Source of the DNA: Planococcus circulans
GTDB taxonomy: Bacteria; Bacillota; Bacilli; Bacillales_A; Planococcaceae
DNA: 64,000 bases
Assembly: GCF_020023385.1 (NCBI RefSeq)
Contig: NZ_JAIQCL010000002.1
Coordinates: 124,001-188,000 of the forward strand
Reading direction: 5' to 3'
Position numbers and translations under genes: made by a program. Shown piece by piece: positions 8,331-16,630 of this stretch; within the stretch, counting starts at the first letter, position 1; each line of letters begins with the position of its first letter. Below the pieces are notes generated by a model. That model saw only the letters and a program-made list of their open reading frames with translations, had not been told where the DNA came from and made no database searches.

Positions 8331-8435
8331 TCGGGTTGTTTGCGGAATACGGGGGTTTGTTTGCGGAATCCCGTACGTTGTTTGCGGAATAGTTAGCTTT
8401 GTTTGCAGTATAAAGCTATTTGTTTGCGGCAAGCC
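8331..8435. repeat. 21-bp phased array, core GTTTGCGGAATA (copy 2)
   Basis: GTTTGC begins at 8338, 8359, 8380, 8401 and 8422: five units, exactly 21 bp apart. It starts at the stop codon of the upstream gene and ends before the terminator, so it would form part of that transcript's 3' UTR. Confidence 0.92.
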
Positions 8436-8460
8436 CGAAAGCCCATATGAATGGATGAAA

Positions 8461-8498
8461 AAAAGCTTCAGGCAAACACCATGCCTGAAGCTTTTTTG
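8461..8498. terminator. Bidirectional terminator
   Basis: Perfect stem AAAAGCTTCAGGCA/TGCCTGAAGCTTTT, 7-nt loop, with T-run/A-run on both sides. It serves the convergent genes at 7842 and 8525. Confidence 0.9.
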
Positions 8499-8524
8499 TC
8501 GGTCCTTTCAATGAAGGGGAGCTG

Positions 8525-8695
8525 CTACAGACTTTTTCCGCGCAGCTTCAATTGTTTTTGTTCCAACGCAATTTTGTCGCGTTGCAATTGAATTTCAGCC
8601 AATTTGATCTGTGATTTTCGGTACATCTCAAAAGCAATCAGCAGGAGGAAGCCGGTGCCGAGAATGCCCATCAATAAGAAGAATCCAATCTCCAA
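8525..8695 (-). CDS. Small single-pass membrane protein (56 aa)
   Basis: TTG start at 8695-8693 with GGAGGG 7 nt upstream. The product has one N-terminal membrane helix (MEIGFFLLMGILGTGFLLLI) followed by a charged tail (YRKSQIKLAEIQLQRDKIALEQ) that should form a cytoplasmic coiled coil. No family recognised. It is the last of three consecutive minus-strand small genes (9223, 9039, 8695), two of which share the same helix-plus-coiled-tail plan. Confidence 0.65.
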   Translation of the reverse strand: MEIGFFLLMGILGTGFLLLIAFEMYRKSQIKLAEIQLQRDKIALEQKQLKLRGKSL

Positions 8696-8772
8696 AGATA
8701 TCCCTCCTTATAAAATAAAAATAGAATATATTTCCGTCGGACGCAAAAAAGGGAACTCACTCCCCAATACAC

Positions 8773-9039
8773 CTACCCATGAAGCGCCTGCTGCGCGCGG
8801 TGCGCATCTTTTTTCGCCACATAGAAATCATATTGCGCCGTGTTCGCCATCGCGTTACGCATTTGAGGAGCGCCGGTATGCCCCTCGGTGCCGTGTACAT
8901 TGGCGTTCATTTTCAGCACCGCGTCATAGGCGACGCCATGCGCGCTGAACTTGCCGGCGGCGTTGTAATACATATCGTCGCCAAAAGCGGTGTAAGCCAA
9001 ATGCTTCTTTTCAAAAAATAGCCAACGGATCAGTCCCAT
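8773..9039 (-). CDS. Hypothetical small protein (88 aa)
   Basis: Starts MGLIRWLFFEKKHLAYTAFG and ends AHRAQQALHG. ATG 9039-9037 follows AGAGAGGGG. It is rich in Ala, Asn, His and Gly with no membrane helix or signal, and I recognise no family. Placed between two small membrane-protein genes on the same strand, suggesting a mini-operon 9223-8525. The frame extends upstream to 9108, but without a ribosome site. Confidence 0.6.
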   Translation of the reverse strand: MGLIRWLFFEKKHLAYTAFGDDMYYNAAGKFSAHGVAYDAVLKMNANVHGTEGHTGAPQMRNAMANTAQYDFYVAKKDAHRAQQALHG

Positions 9040-9061
9040 ACCATCGAACCCCTCTCTGAAC

Positions 9062-9223
9062 TTACGGTCTGCGGCGCAGCTCTTCGGCAATCGCCTTGAG
9101 CTGGGCATTGCGTTCCTTCGCCAGCTTCAAGCCAGTGACAACGGCATAAATTGCAAAGCCAAGCACCACCAAGTAAAACAGAATCGTCAGTAAGGGAATA
9201 AAGAAGAAAAAGTCACCCATCAT
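9062..9223 (-). CDS. Small membrane protein with coiled tail (53 aa)
   Basis: ATG 9223 lies 7 nt after GAGGAGG. One long hydrophobic helix (FFFFIPLLTILFYLVVLGFA...) is followed by KLAKERNAQLKAIAEELRRRP, a short amphipathic coiled-coil tail. Same architecture as the 8525 product. Function unknown. The longer frame to 9274 is rejected because the ribosome site sits inside it. Confidence 0.7.
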   Translation of the reverse strand: MMGDFFFFIPLLTILFYLVVLGFAIYAVVTGLKLAKERNAQLKAIAEELRRRP

Positions 9224-9408
9224 ACGAACACCTCCTCGTACCTGTAATACGGCACAAGCTGGGAAATGTTTCAAAAAGATGCAGCAGCCAGCAAATCGAT
9301 GAATTCCTCCCTCAAAAGCACCCTAAATCCTTCATCCGACTTGGAACTTATTACCTGCCGAAACGTATGGATGGGGAAGAACATACTTACCAATAAAGGA
9401 GGGCTTTC

Positions 9409-9810
9409 ATGGATACCTTCACCTGGTTTTTCATTGTCGTGGGAATCATCATCATTATCGTCATGGCAAACTCCTATTTCAACTGGTGGGGGAAAAGCCT
9501 GGTCGTCCTCTATTACGGGGCCATGTCGTTTGTGTTTATCGGCATGACCCGCCGCATCAATGAAAAATACAGCGGCGTCATTCCGGTTCCGGATGCCTAC
9601 TGGGATGAAAATTCGCAATGGGCATTGACCGCATCGAACCTGTTGCTCCTGCCGTTCATCGGCATTCTGGTATATATCTATATCAATTGGCTTCTGAATG
9701 CCCCCACCATAACCGCAAGAATCCTGATCACGTTGAGCATGCTGCCTGCAGCGCTGCTGGTGTTTTTCTTTTATTTCATCTTCAACTTCGGCTATGGCTA
9801 CCGGCCGTGA
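9409..9810 (+). CDS. Hypothetical four-helix membrane protein
   Basis: 133 aa with hydrophobic segments at about 6-22, 28-46, 77-96 and 104-125, and an aromatic C-terminus FNFGYGYRP. AAGGAGGG sits 6 nt before the ATG. No family recognised. It lies 115 bp upstream of the flotillin gene but is separated from it by the sigma-W-type promoter at 9856, so it is probably not in the same transcript and it does not look like the NfeD protein that usually accompanies flotillins. Confidence 0.65.
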   Translation: MDTFTWFFIVVGIIIIIVMANSYFNWWGKSLVVLYYGAMSFVFIGMTRRINEKYSGVIPVPDAYWDENSQWALTASNLLLLPFIGILVYIYINWLLNAPTITARILITLSMLPAALLVFFFYFIFNFGYGYRP

Positions 9811-9855
9811 AAGGGATGCCAATTTTTATTTGTCTGTAAATAAATTTCCTTTATT

Positions 9856-9881
9856 TGAAACATTTTGATTAATCGTCCGTA
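9856..9881 (+). promoter_or_regulatory. Sigma-W-type promoter of the flotillin gene
   Basis: TGAAAC at 9856-9861, exactly 16 nt, then CGTA at 9878-9881. This matches the Bacillus ECF sigma-W consensus (TGAAAC-N16-CGTA), and floT (yuaG) belongs to that regulon in B. subtilis. Confidence 0.8.
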
Positions 9882-9925
9882 TTATTACTATAGGCCATCA
9901 TCTAAACAGAAGGAGTGGAAGCAAA

Positions 9926-11431
9926 ATGGAATCATTAGGCATCATTACAGTTATTATTGCGTTGCTGATCATCGCCGCAATCGCAGGGGTCGCGTATTTT
10001 TTCTGGATGAAGATCCGTTACCGCACCGCCAAATCCAATGAGGCGCTGATCATCACCGGACCGAAACTCGGGGACCCGGCAAAAGATACGAACATCTTCA
10101 CGGACGACGAAGGGCGTTCGATGAAAATCATCCGGGGCGGCGGGTATTTGTTGAGACGCTTTCAGACTTCGACGCCTGTCAGCCTGACGTCATTCCAATT
10201 GAAACTGGCGACCCCGCGCGTCTACACGAACGCCGGTGTGCCGATTGTCGCCGACGCCGTAGCGATGGTCAAAGTCGCCGACACGCTGAACGGCATCGCC
10301 AATTACGCCGAGCAGTTTCTGGGCAAGGAACAGGAAGAAATCGAGACGGAAATCATCGAGGTGCTGGGCAGTAACCTGCGCGCCATTTTGTCGAAAATGA
10401 CGGTCGAAGACATCAACAGCGACCGCGAAAAATTTAACACGGACGTCCAGGAAGTGGCCCAGAAGCAGCTCGATTTGATGGGCTTCAAGATCACGTCACT
10501 GGGCTTGACCGATTTGCGCGATGCCGACGAAGACAATGGCTATCTGGAAAACCTCGGGCGGCCGCGGATTGCGGAAGTCCGCAAGCTGGCTGAAATCGCG
10601 GAAGCCAACACCGAGCGCGAAACACGGATTCACCGCGCGCAGACTGACCAGGAAGCGAAAGAAGAAGAATACCTGCGCCAAATTTCGACAGCGGAATCAA
10701 AAAAACAAAAAGACTTGAAAGACGCCGCCTTCAAAGAAGAAACAGAGCGTGCGCGTGCCAAGTCCGAGCAATCCTATGAACTGGAAAAAGCCAAGCTGGC
10801 GATGGAAATCCAGGAAGAAGAGTTAAGCATGCAGTTTGCAGCGCGGGAACGCGCCGTGAAGCTCGAGGAAGAGGAAAGCAAAGTGCGTAAGACCAAAGCC
10901 GATGCGACCTATTACGAAACCACCCGTTCAGCTGAAGCCGATGCCCGCCGTGCCGTAATCGACGGGGAAGCGAAAGCCAAGATCAAACGGGACGAAGGGG
11001 CTGCAGAAGCCGAAGTCATCCGCGAGCGAGGAAAAGCGGAAGCTGAATCCCGCAAACTGTTGGCGGAAGCGATGGAAGAACATGGCGACGTCATCATCAC
11101 CGAGAAACTGATTGAGATGCTGCCTGTCTTCGCAGAGAAAGTCGCCTTGCCGCTCAGCAATATCGAATCTGTGAAAATCATTGATTCCGGCAACGGCCAA
11201 GGCATTCCGTCCTTCGGCAAAAGCGTCACCAAAACGATGGTCGACATGCAGGAGCCGCTCAAGGAAATGACCGGCATCGACATCGGCGAATTGCTGAAAT
11301 CCTATGTGGACCGCAACAATCGGCCAGCCGAGCAAGCAGCTGTCGCGACCTTGCCAGCCGTTCTAAAAGAGCAGGATTCTTCAACAGAAGAAGAATTCAC
11401 TAATGCAACTGAAACCGAAGAAGACCGCTAA
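9926..11431 (+). CDS. floT: Flotillin (FloT/YuaG-type membrane scaffold)
   Basis: 501 aa, about the usual family length. One N-terminal membrane-inserted segment (about 5-28), an SPFH/PHB domain (about 35-200, FLGKEQEEIETEIIEVLGSNLRAI), then a long Glu/Ala/Lys coiled coil with EA repeats (about 210-390) and a C-terminal tail. In Bacillus, FloT organises functional membrane microdomains and is induced by envelope stress through sigma-W, consistent with the promoter upstream. Monocistronic: the terminator at 11440-11490 follows directly, and no yuaF- or yuaI-like partner is adjacent, unlike the B. subtilis operon. Confidence 0.92.
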   Translation: MESLGIITVIIALLIIAAIAGVAYFFWMKIRYRTAKSNEALIITGPKLGDPAKDTNIFTDDEGRSMKIIRGGGYLLRRFQTSTPVSLTSFQLKLATPRVYTNAGVPIVADAVAMVKVADTLNGIANYAEQFLGKEQEEIETEIIEVLGSNLRAILSKMTVEDINSDREKFNTDVQEVAQKQLDLMGFKITSLGLTDLRDADEDNGYLENLGRPRIAEVRKLAEIAEANTERETRIHRAQTDQEAKEEEYLRQISTAESKKQKDLKDAAFKEETERARAKSEQSYELEKAKLAMEIQEEELSMQFAARERAVKLEEEESKVRKTKADATYYETTRSAEADARRAVIDGEAKAKIKRDEGAAEAEVIRERGKAEAESRKLLAEAMEEHGDVIITEKLIEMLPVFAEKVALPLSNIESVKIIDSGNGQGIPSFGKSVTKTMVDMQEPLKEMTGIDIGELLKSYVDRNNRPAEQAAVATLPAVLKEQDSSTEEEFTNATETEEDR

Positions 11432-11439
11432 AGCGAAAG

Positions 11440-11490
11440 AAAACCCGTCATCTCCTTGCTGCAACCAGCGAGTGGGTGATGGGTTTTTCT
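11440..11490 (+). terminator. Terminator after flotillin gene
   Basis: AAACCCGTCATC pairs with GGTGATGGGTTT (one G-T wobble), followed by T5. The next 250 bp to 11740 show no gene and should carry the promoter of the two-component operon. Confidence 0.75.
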
Positions 11491-11740
11491 TTTGTCTGCA
11501 CCCTTTCCAATCAGCAATTGATCGCCATAAATCCTGGATTAATTAAGAAAGCTGAAAGTCCAATTGTTCCGATTAATCGACATGGTCCAATAAAAAGATG
11601 GTACTATATCTGTAGAATGGCACGATAGAGACTTTAGAGAGCTGCCAACTCTACAGTCGGAACAAAAGGTTCCGATGGAAATCCTGTTTCTGAAAGCAAT
11701 GGAATTTTTCTTATGAGTTGTATTTTAAGGGGGGAAGTTC

Positions 11741-13303
11741 ATGGGAGAAGTGTGCAGAGTCCTTATTGTCGATGATGAAATGTTGATTCGGCAAGGGATC
11801 ATTAATTATATCGATTGGGAGCAGCAAGGATTTCAAATCGTCGGGGAAGCTGCAAACGGCAAAGAAGCGATGGGGATGATTGCGGAATTTTCTCCGCATA
11901 TCGTCATTACGGATATCGTCATGCCGATCATGGACGGCATCGATCTGGTCAGAGAAGGGAAGAACGCATTCCCGGATATTGAATTCATCGTACTCAGCAG
12001 TTTTGAAAACTTCGACTATGTGCGGTCGACGTTCCAGAACGGCGTGGCCGATTATATACTGAAGCCCAAGTTGAATGGGCCCGAATTGTTGAAAATCTTA
12101 AACCGGGTCGTCAGCCGAATCCCGGATTTGCAGCATTGTGTCTCGGCCGTCAAACCGGAACGCTCCACGGAAGAACTGCTGGAAAATATGATTTCGGGTT
12201 TTGACCTTTCGATGGATCAAGCGGTCTCAGCCGATGCGTTTCCCAACAGCCATTTTGCGTTGGTGGACATAAACGGAAACCAGCTGGATCCGGTTCAACT
12301 GAAAGTAAGGCTGAAACAGTCCATTCTTGAAGAGCTGCCGGTTTTCTCCCTGGGTTCCGGGGAAGCTGAAGCCATGCTTTTGCTCAATTTCAATCCGGCT
12401 CAGCTGGAAGCGATCAAAAAGACCGTCGAACACCTGGCAGGCGACACTCCGGACACAAGCTGGATGATGTCTAAACCGTTTGATGCCATCGATGGCTTGA
12501 AAAAGGTTCACGATGAAGGCCGCCTCCAGATGAAAAAATATATGTTTTATTTGCCGGAAACGAGCTCGTTCATCTACGACAAGCTGCCGGAGGAAAATGA
12601 AAAGCAAGACAGTTTCGATTTGAACCGGTTTATCGAGTTATTCAAAGACCGCCTGTTCAAGAAGGCGTTTGACTATCTGGAAAACCACATCGACTATTTG
12701 GCGGGGCGATACAATAACGACAGCTTCGAATTCAAATCGTTTTTAGGCAATATCGTCTTCAATATCATCGTGTTGGTGGATGCCATGAAATACGAAACCG
12801 AAGAACTTGAGCAAAAAAAATACAGCTATTTCTCGAGTATCAATGAGGCTGTCCATATCAACGAAGCGCGGGATTTGTTCAACGGATTCCTCACAGAAGT
12901 GGAGGCAATCATTCTCTCAGGAGACAAGGCAAGCGATCCGTACAACAATCTCGACAAGATTCTTGCGTATATCGAGCAGCATTACACGGAACCGCTGCGC
13001 TTGTCTGAAATCGCCGACCACTTCCATTTTAACGCTTCTTACCTGTCTTCTTATTTCAGTACGCACCATAAAGAAGGGTTCAGCGAATACTTGAACCGTG
13101 TGCGGATCAAAAAGTCGATGGACCTGCTGGAAAGCAGCAATGTCTCCATTTCGAACATCAGCGGAATGGTCGGCTATTCGGAGCACAGCTATTTCTGCAA
13201 AGTGTTCAAACGCATAACCGGGATGTCTCCAGGCAATTACCGAAAGGAGCTCCAAGCCCGCCATGAAAATGAAGAAAAAGGCGTTTCTCATCTTAAGAAA
13301 TAA
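11741..13303 (+). CDS. YesN/AraC-type response regulator
   Basis: 520 aa. N-terminal receiver domain with the acidic pocket VDDE (10-13) and phospho-acceptor Asp58 (VITDIVMPIMDG), a long middle region of unknown fold (about 130-400), and two AraC-type helix-turn-helix motifs at the C-terminus (about 410-510, LRLSEIADHFHFNASYLSSYF and ISGMVGYSEHSYFCKVFKRITGMSPGNYR). This is the partner of YesM-like kinases, which typically switch on an adjacent sugar ABC importer. The ATG follows AAGGGGGGAAG. It overlaps the kinase gene by 41 bp. Confidence 0.93.
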   Translation: MGEVCRVLIVDDEMLIRQGIINYIDWEQQGFQIVGEAANGKEAMGMIAEFSPHIVITDIVMPIMDGIDLVREGKNAFPDIEFIVLSSFENFDYVRSTFQNGVADYILKPKLNGPELLKILNRVVSRIPDLQHCVSAVKPERSTEELLENMISGFDLSMDQAVSADAFPNSHFALVDINGNQLDPVQLKVRLKQSILEELPVFSLGSGEAEAMLLLNFNPAQLEAIKKTVEHLAGDTPDTSWMMSKPFDAIDGLKKVHDEGRLQMKKYMFYLPETSSFIYDKLPEENEKQDSFDLNRFIELFKDRLFKKAFDYLENHIDYLAGRYNNDSFEFKSFLGNIVFNIIVLVDAMKYETEELEQKKYSYFSSINEAVHINEARDLFNGFLTEVEAIILSGDKASDPYNNLDKILAYIEQHYTEPLRLSEIADHFHFNASYLSSYFSTHHKEGFSEYLNRVRIKKSMDLLESSNVSISNISGMVGYSEHSYFCKVFKRITGMSPGNYRKELQARHENEEKGVSHLKK

Positions 13304-15071
13304 CAGTCTGTTCATCAAAATGTTCCTGATCATGGTGATCAGCATCGTGGCGGTCTCTTTATTGATCACCTTCAGCTCGATCCGGATGTCCTCGAACTTG
13401 TTTATGGATACCTTCAGCATTTCGAACACGAAAGCTTTGGAACAGATCGAAACCCAATTCGAAGACTATAGCTATGCCATCGTCGGTGCAACACATGAGG
13501 TGCAAAACAACGGCACCGTTAAACGGGTGTTGACCCAAACCAATGCCAGCACCTTGGAAACGTACAGATCCTATCACGACATCAGCCAGCAGATTGAACG
13601 CATTTACCGGACAGTCGAGTCGTATGATGCCAATATGATTGTGCTCGGGAACAACGAACGGTTGTACAATGTGAATTATTCGAATTGGCCCGTCTCGTGG
13701 GAAGTGCTGCGGAACCACCCGATTACCGAATACACGGTCAATCGCCCGAACACGCTGCTTTATCAATATTTGCCATCCACTTCGTTTACAGATGAACCGA
13801 TGATTGTCGCAACGAAAGCGCTTATGGAAAGGTCGACCGGCGAAATCTACGGTGTCCTGTATTTCCCGATCCGGGAAGCGCAGCTGAAACAATTTTACGA
13901 AGGCTACACGAGCGCGGAAAACGAAGTGCTGCTGGTCGATGCAACAGGAAAAATCGTTTCCAGCAATAAACAGGAACTGATCGGCGAGGAAGCGACTGAT
14001 ATCCTGGCAATGGCAAAAGAAGTGGACGAAGAGCAATTGGAATTCAAAGATGCGCACGTCTTTGATACCGATTATTTGCTGATGTCGCAATACCTTCCGA
14101 CCTATAATATGTATTTGGTGAATCTGGTGGATAAAGACGCGGTTCTGGATAACTTGATCAATACGAAAGAAATTCTGCTGATCAGTCTCGGCATTGTCTT
14201 GCTCGCCGTCATCGTGGTGTTCATCATTTCCCGCCGCATGACCAACTCCATCAGCCGCTTGGTCAAGCAGATCTCAACAATGGCTAAACACGATTTCAAC
14301 ATGCCCGTGGCCGAAACCGGAGGCTACGAAGCCAAGAAAATCGCCAACGCCTTCAATTCCATGCTCAGCGAATTGCAGGAATACGTCGACCTTGTCGTGC
14401 TGGCCCAGCAAAAGCAGCGCAGTGCGGAACTGATGGCGCTGCAGCATCAAATCAATCCGCATTTCATCTATAATACACTGGCTTCAATCAAGTTCATGAT
14501 CCAGCAAGGCAAGAAAGAAAAAGCGACCGATATGATCCACGCGCTCATTTCGCTTTTGCAAAATGCTCTCAGCAATGTCGAGCAAACCATCACCGTGGAA
14601 CAGGAAATTACGGATTTGAAAAACTATGTCCTCATCAACCAATCACGGTATGGCGATGGAATCAAAGTGAATTTCTTCATTTCACCGGACTGTCTGGACT
14701 GCCAGCTGCCGAAGCTGATTCTTCAGCCGTTTATCGAAAACGCCTTTTTCCATGCGTTCAATGAGAAAAAAGAAGGCTTTGTCCAAATCCTGGTGTCCCA
14801 AAAAGGGGATAACCTCTTGTGTGAAATCGTGGATACGGGCGATGGCATGGAGATGAAAGGCGACCATACGAAAGAAGATATCAAAGAGAAACGCCATCTG
14901 TTCAGCGGAATCGGCATCCGCAATGTCCATGAACGCATCCAATTGCTGTACGGGGAACAATACGGTGTGGAAATCACCAGCGAAATAGGCAAAGGCACCA
15001 AAGTAAAAGTGGAATTGCCTTTTCAAAAGACGGATATTCCGGCGAATTCCAATAAAATTACCAGCATCTAA
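13263..15071 (+). CDS. YesM-type sensor histidine kinase
   Basis: 602 aa. Membrane helix at about 17-38, an extracellular sensor region (about 40-295, dCache-like size), a second helix (about 298-320), HAMP (about 320-375), then a HisKA_7TM/YesM core with phospho-acceptor His400 (HQINPHFIYN) and an HATPase with DTGDG and GIGIRNVHERI. Translationally coupled to the regulator through a 41-bp overlap. With a sugar-binding protein gene next, the likely signal is an extracellular galactoside, possibly sensed together with that binding protein (inference). Confidence 0.92.
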   Translation: MKMKKKAFLILRNNSLFIKMFLIMVISIVAVSLLITFSSIRMSSNLFMDTFSISNTKALEQIETQFEDYSYAIVGATHEVQNNGTVKRVLTQTNASTLETYRSYHDISQQIERIYRTVESYDANMIVLGNNERLYNVNYSNWPVSWEVLRNHPITEYTVNRPNTLLYQYLPSTSFTDEPMIVATKALMERSTGEIYGVLYFPIREAQLKQFYEGYTSAENEVLLVDATGKIVSSNKQELIGEEATDILAMAKEVDEEQLEFKDAHVFDTDYLLMSQYLPTYNMYLVNLVDKDAVLDNLINTKEILLISLGIVLLAVIVVFIISRRMTNSISRLVKQISTMAKHDFNMPVAETGGYEAKKIANAFNSMLSELQEYVDLVVLAQQKQRSAELMALQHQINPHFIYNTLASIKFMIQQGKKEKATDMIHALISLLQNALSNVEQTITVEQEITDLKNYVLINQSRYGDGIKVNFFISPDCLDCQLPKLILQPFIENAFFHAFNEKKEGFVQILVSQKGDNLLCEIVDTGDGMEMKGDHTKEDIKEKRHLFSGIGIRNVHERIQLLYGEQYGVEITSEIGKGTKVKVELPFQKTDIPANSNKITSI

Positions 15072-15133
15072 GAATAGTCCAATTGAATGACGGAGAAATT
15101 TGAAATATCTAATAATTTTCAAATAAAATACCT

Positions 15134-15162
15134 AAAGATTGTGCTAACAATCTTTTTTTTTG
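15134..15162 (+). terminator. Terminator of two-component operon
   Basis: Perfect 8-bp stem AAGATTGT/ACAATCTT, GCTA loop, long T run. Confidence 0.85.
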
Positions 15163-15190
15163 TGTCGCTATACTGTATGTAAGGCGAAAA

Positions 15191-15204
15191 GTTAAGCGCT
15201 TACA
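15191..15204 (+). promoter_or_regulatory. cre-like CcpA operator before sugar transporter
   Basis: GTTAAGCGCTTACA matches the cre consensus TGWAARCGYTWNCW at 12 of 14 positions, 17 bp before the start codon. A site downstream of the likely -10 (TATACT near 15170) would act by roadblock. Confidence 0.6.
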
Positions 15205-15220
15205 AAAAGGGGGATTTTTG

Positions 15221-16519
15221 ATGAAGAAGTTTTATCTTATGTTATTGCTGGTAGTCGGCATGGTCGTTTTAGCAGCTTGTTCTTCCGGGGATGAAGAAGC
15301 AAGTGGAGGCAGCGGTTCAGAAGGTTCATCAGACTTGGACACGATAACGGCTTGGGCTTGGGACCCGGCATTCAACATTGCAGCTCTTGAAAAAGCAAAA
15401 GAAGCTTACGACGGTGACGGTGAGTACGAAGTGAATGTCATTGAAAATGCACAGGATGATATCATTCAAAAACTGAACACGGGGCTTAGCTCTGGTACGA
15501 CAAACGGAATGCCGAATATTGTGCTGATCGAGGATTACCGTGCACAAAGCTTCCTGCAAGCTTACCCGGATGCATTCCATCCACTGACGGATGTCATCAG
15601 TTCAGATGACTTTGCAGATTACAAAATTGCGACGACAAGCTATGACGGTGAACAATACGGATTGCCGTTCGATTCAGGTGTAGCGGCATTGTATGTGCGT
15701 ACGGATTACCTTGAAGAAGCGGGCTACACAGTAGAAGACGTAACGAACATCACATGGCAGGAATATATTGAAATCGGTAAAGACGTAAAAGAAGCAACAG
15801 GCAAGAACATGCTGACATTGGACCCGAACGATTTGGCGCAGGTCCGCATGATGATCCAAACAAACGGTTCGTGGTATGTGGATGAAGACGGTTCAACACC
15901 GAACCTGGCAGGCAACGAAACACTGGAGAAAGCATTTGAAACGTACAAAGAGATGATGGATGCGGACATCGCAAAAATCGTTTCTGACTGGAGCCAGTTT
16001 GTCGGCGCATTCAACAGCGGAGATGTTGCCAGTGTCCCAACAGGAAACTGGATCACGCCAAGCGTCAAGCAGGCAGCAGACCAATCCGGCAACTGGGCAG
16101 TAGTGCCAATGCCACGATTGGATATGGACGGAGCAGTCAATGCTTCCAACTTGGGCGGCAGCTCATGGTACGTCTTGAACGTGGACGGCAAAGAACAAGC
16201 GGCAGACTTCTTGCTTAACACATTCGGTTCAAATCCTGACCTGTACCAAACACTTGTAAAAGACATCGGTGCTCTTGGGACATACTCACCAGCAGCTGAA
16301 GGGGATGCCTATGCAGTAGAAGATGAATTCTTCGGTGGACAGCAGCTCATCACCGACCTTTCTACATGGACAGACGAAATTCCAGGCGTTAACTATGGCC
16401 TGCACACCTATGCAATTGAAGACATCCTGGTAACGGGAATGCAAGATTATTTGAACGGCGCAGAGCTTACGACAGTACTTGAAAATGTCCAGGGACAAGC
16501 TGAAGCACAACTCAAATAA
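15221..16519 (+). CDS. CUT1 sugar ABC transporter substrate-binding lipoprotein
   Basis: 432 aa. The lipobox VLAAC is followed by an acidic, Ser/Gly-rich linker, then a family-1 solute-binding fold (AWAWDPAFNIAALEKAKEAY near the start; PSVKQAADQSGNWAVVPMPR in the hinge half). First gene of the import unit, just after the YesM/YesN pair and preceding two permeases. The neighbouring galactosidases point to galacto-oligosaccharides or galactan fragments as ligand. ATG 15221 fits the GGGGG ribosome site; the TTG one codon earlier is less likely. No ATPase gene occurs in the cluster, so a shared MsmK/MsmX-type ATPase elsewhere is expected. Confidence 0.92.
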   Translation: MKKFYLMLLLVVGMVVLAACSSGDEEASGGSGSEGSSDLDTITAWAWDPAFNIAALEKAKEAYDGDGEYEVNVIENAQDDIIQKLNTGLSSGTTNGMPNIVLIEDYRAQSFLQAYPDAFHPLTDVISSDDFADYKIATTSYDGEQYGLPFDSGVAALYVRTDYLEEAGYTVEDVTNITWQEYIEIGKDVKEATGKNMLTLDPNDLAQVRMMIQTNGSWYVDEDGSTPNLAGNETLEKAFETYKEMMDADIAKIVSDWSQFVGAFNSGDVASVPTGNWITPSVKQAADQSGNWAVVPMPRLDMDGAVNASNLGGSSWYVLNVDGKEQAADFLLNTFGSNPDLYQTLVKDIGALGTYSPAAEGDAYAVEDEFFGGQQLITDLSTWTDEIPGVNYGLHTYAIEDILVTGMQDYLNGAELTTVLENVQGQAEAQLK

Positions 16520-16536
16520 TTGAGTGGAAATTAATG

Positions 16537-16613
16537 AAGCCTTGAGTTGCCGCCGAATAACTGGTAGAAGTGCTTTATCGCTCACCAGCCCGGCACAACT
16601 CAAGGCTTTTTTA
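16537..16613 (+). terminator. Long inverted repeat between binding protein and permease
   Basis: AAGCCTTGAGTTG pairs with CAACTCAAGGCTT (13 bp) around a ~50-nt structured loop and ends in T6. It is a probable partial terminator or mRNA stabiliser giving excess binding protein over permeases, common in sugar ABC operons. Confidence 0.75.
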
Positions 16614-16630
16614 TAGGAGGAATGAGAAAC

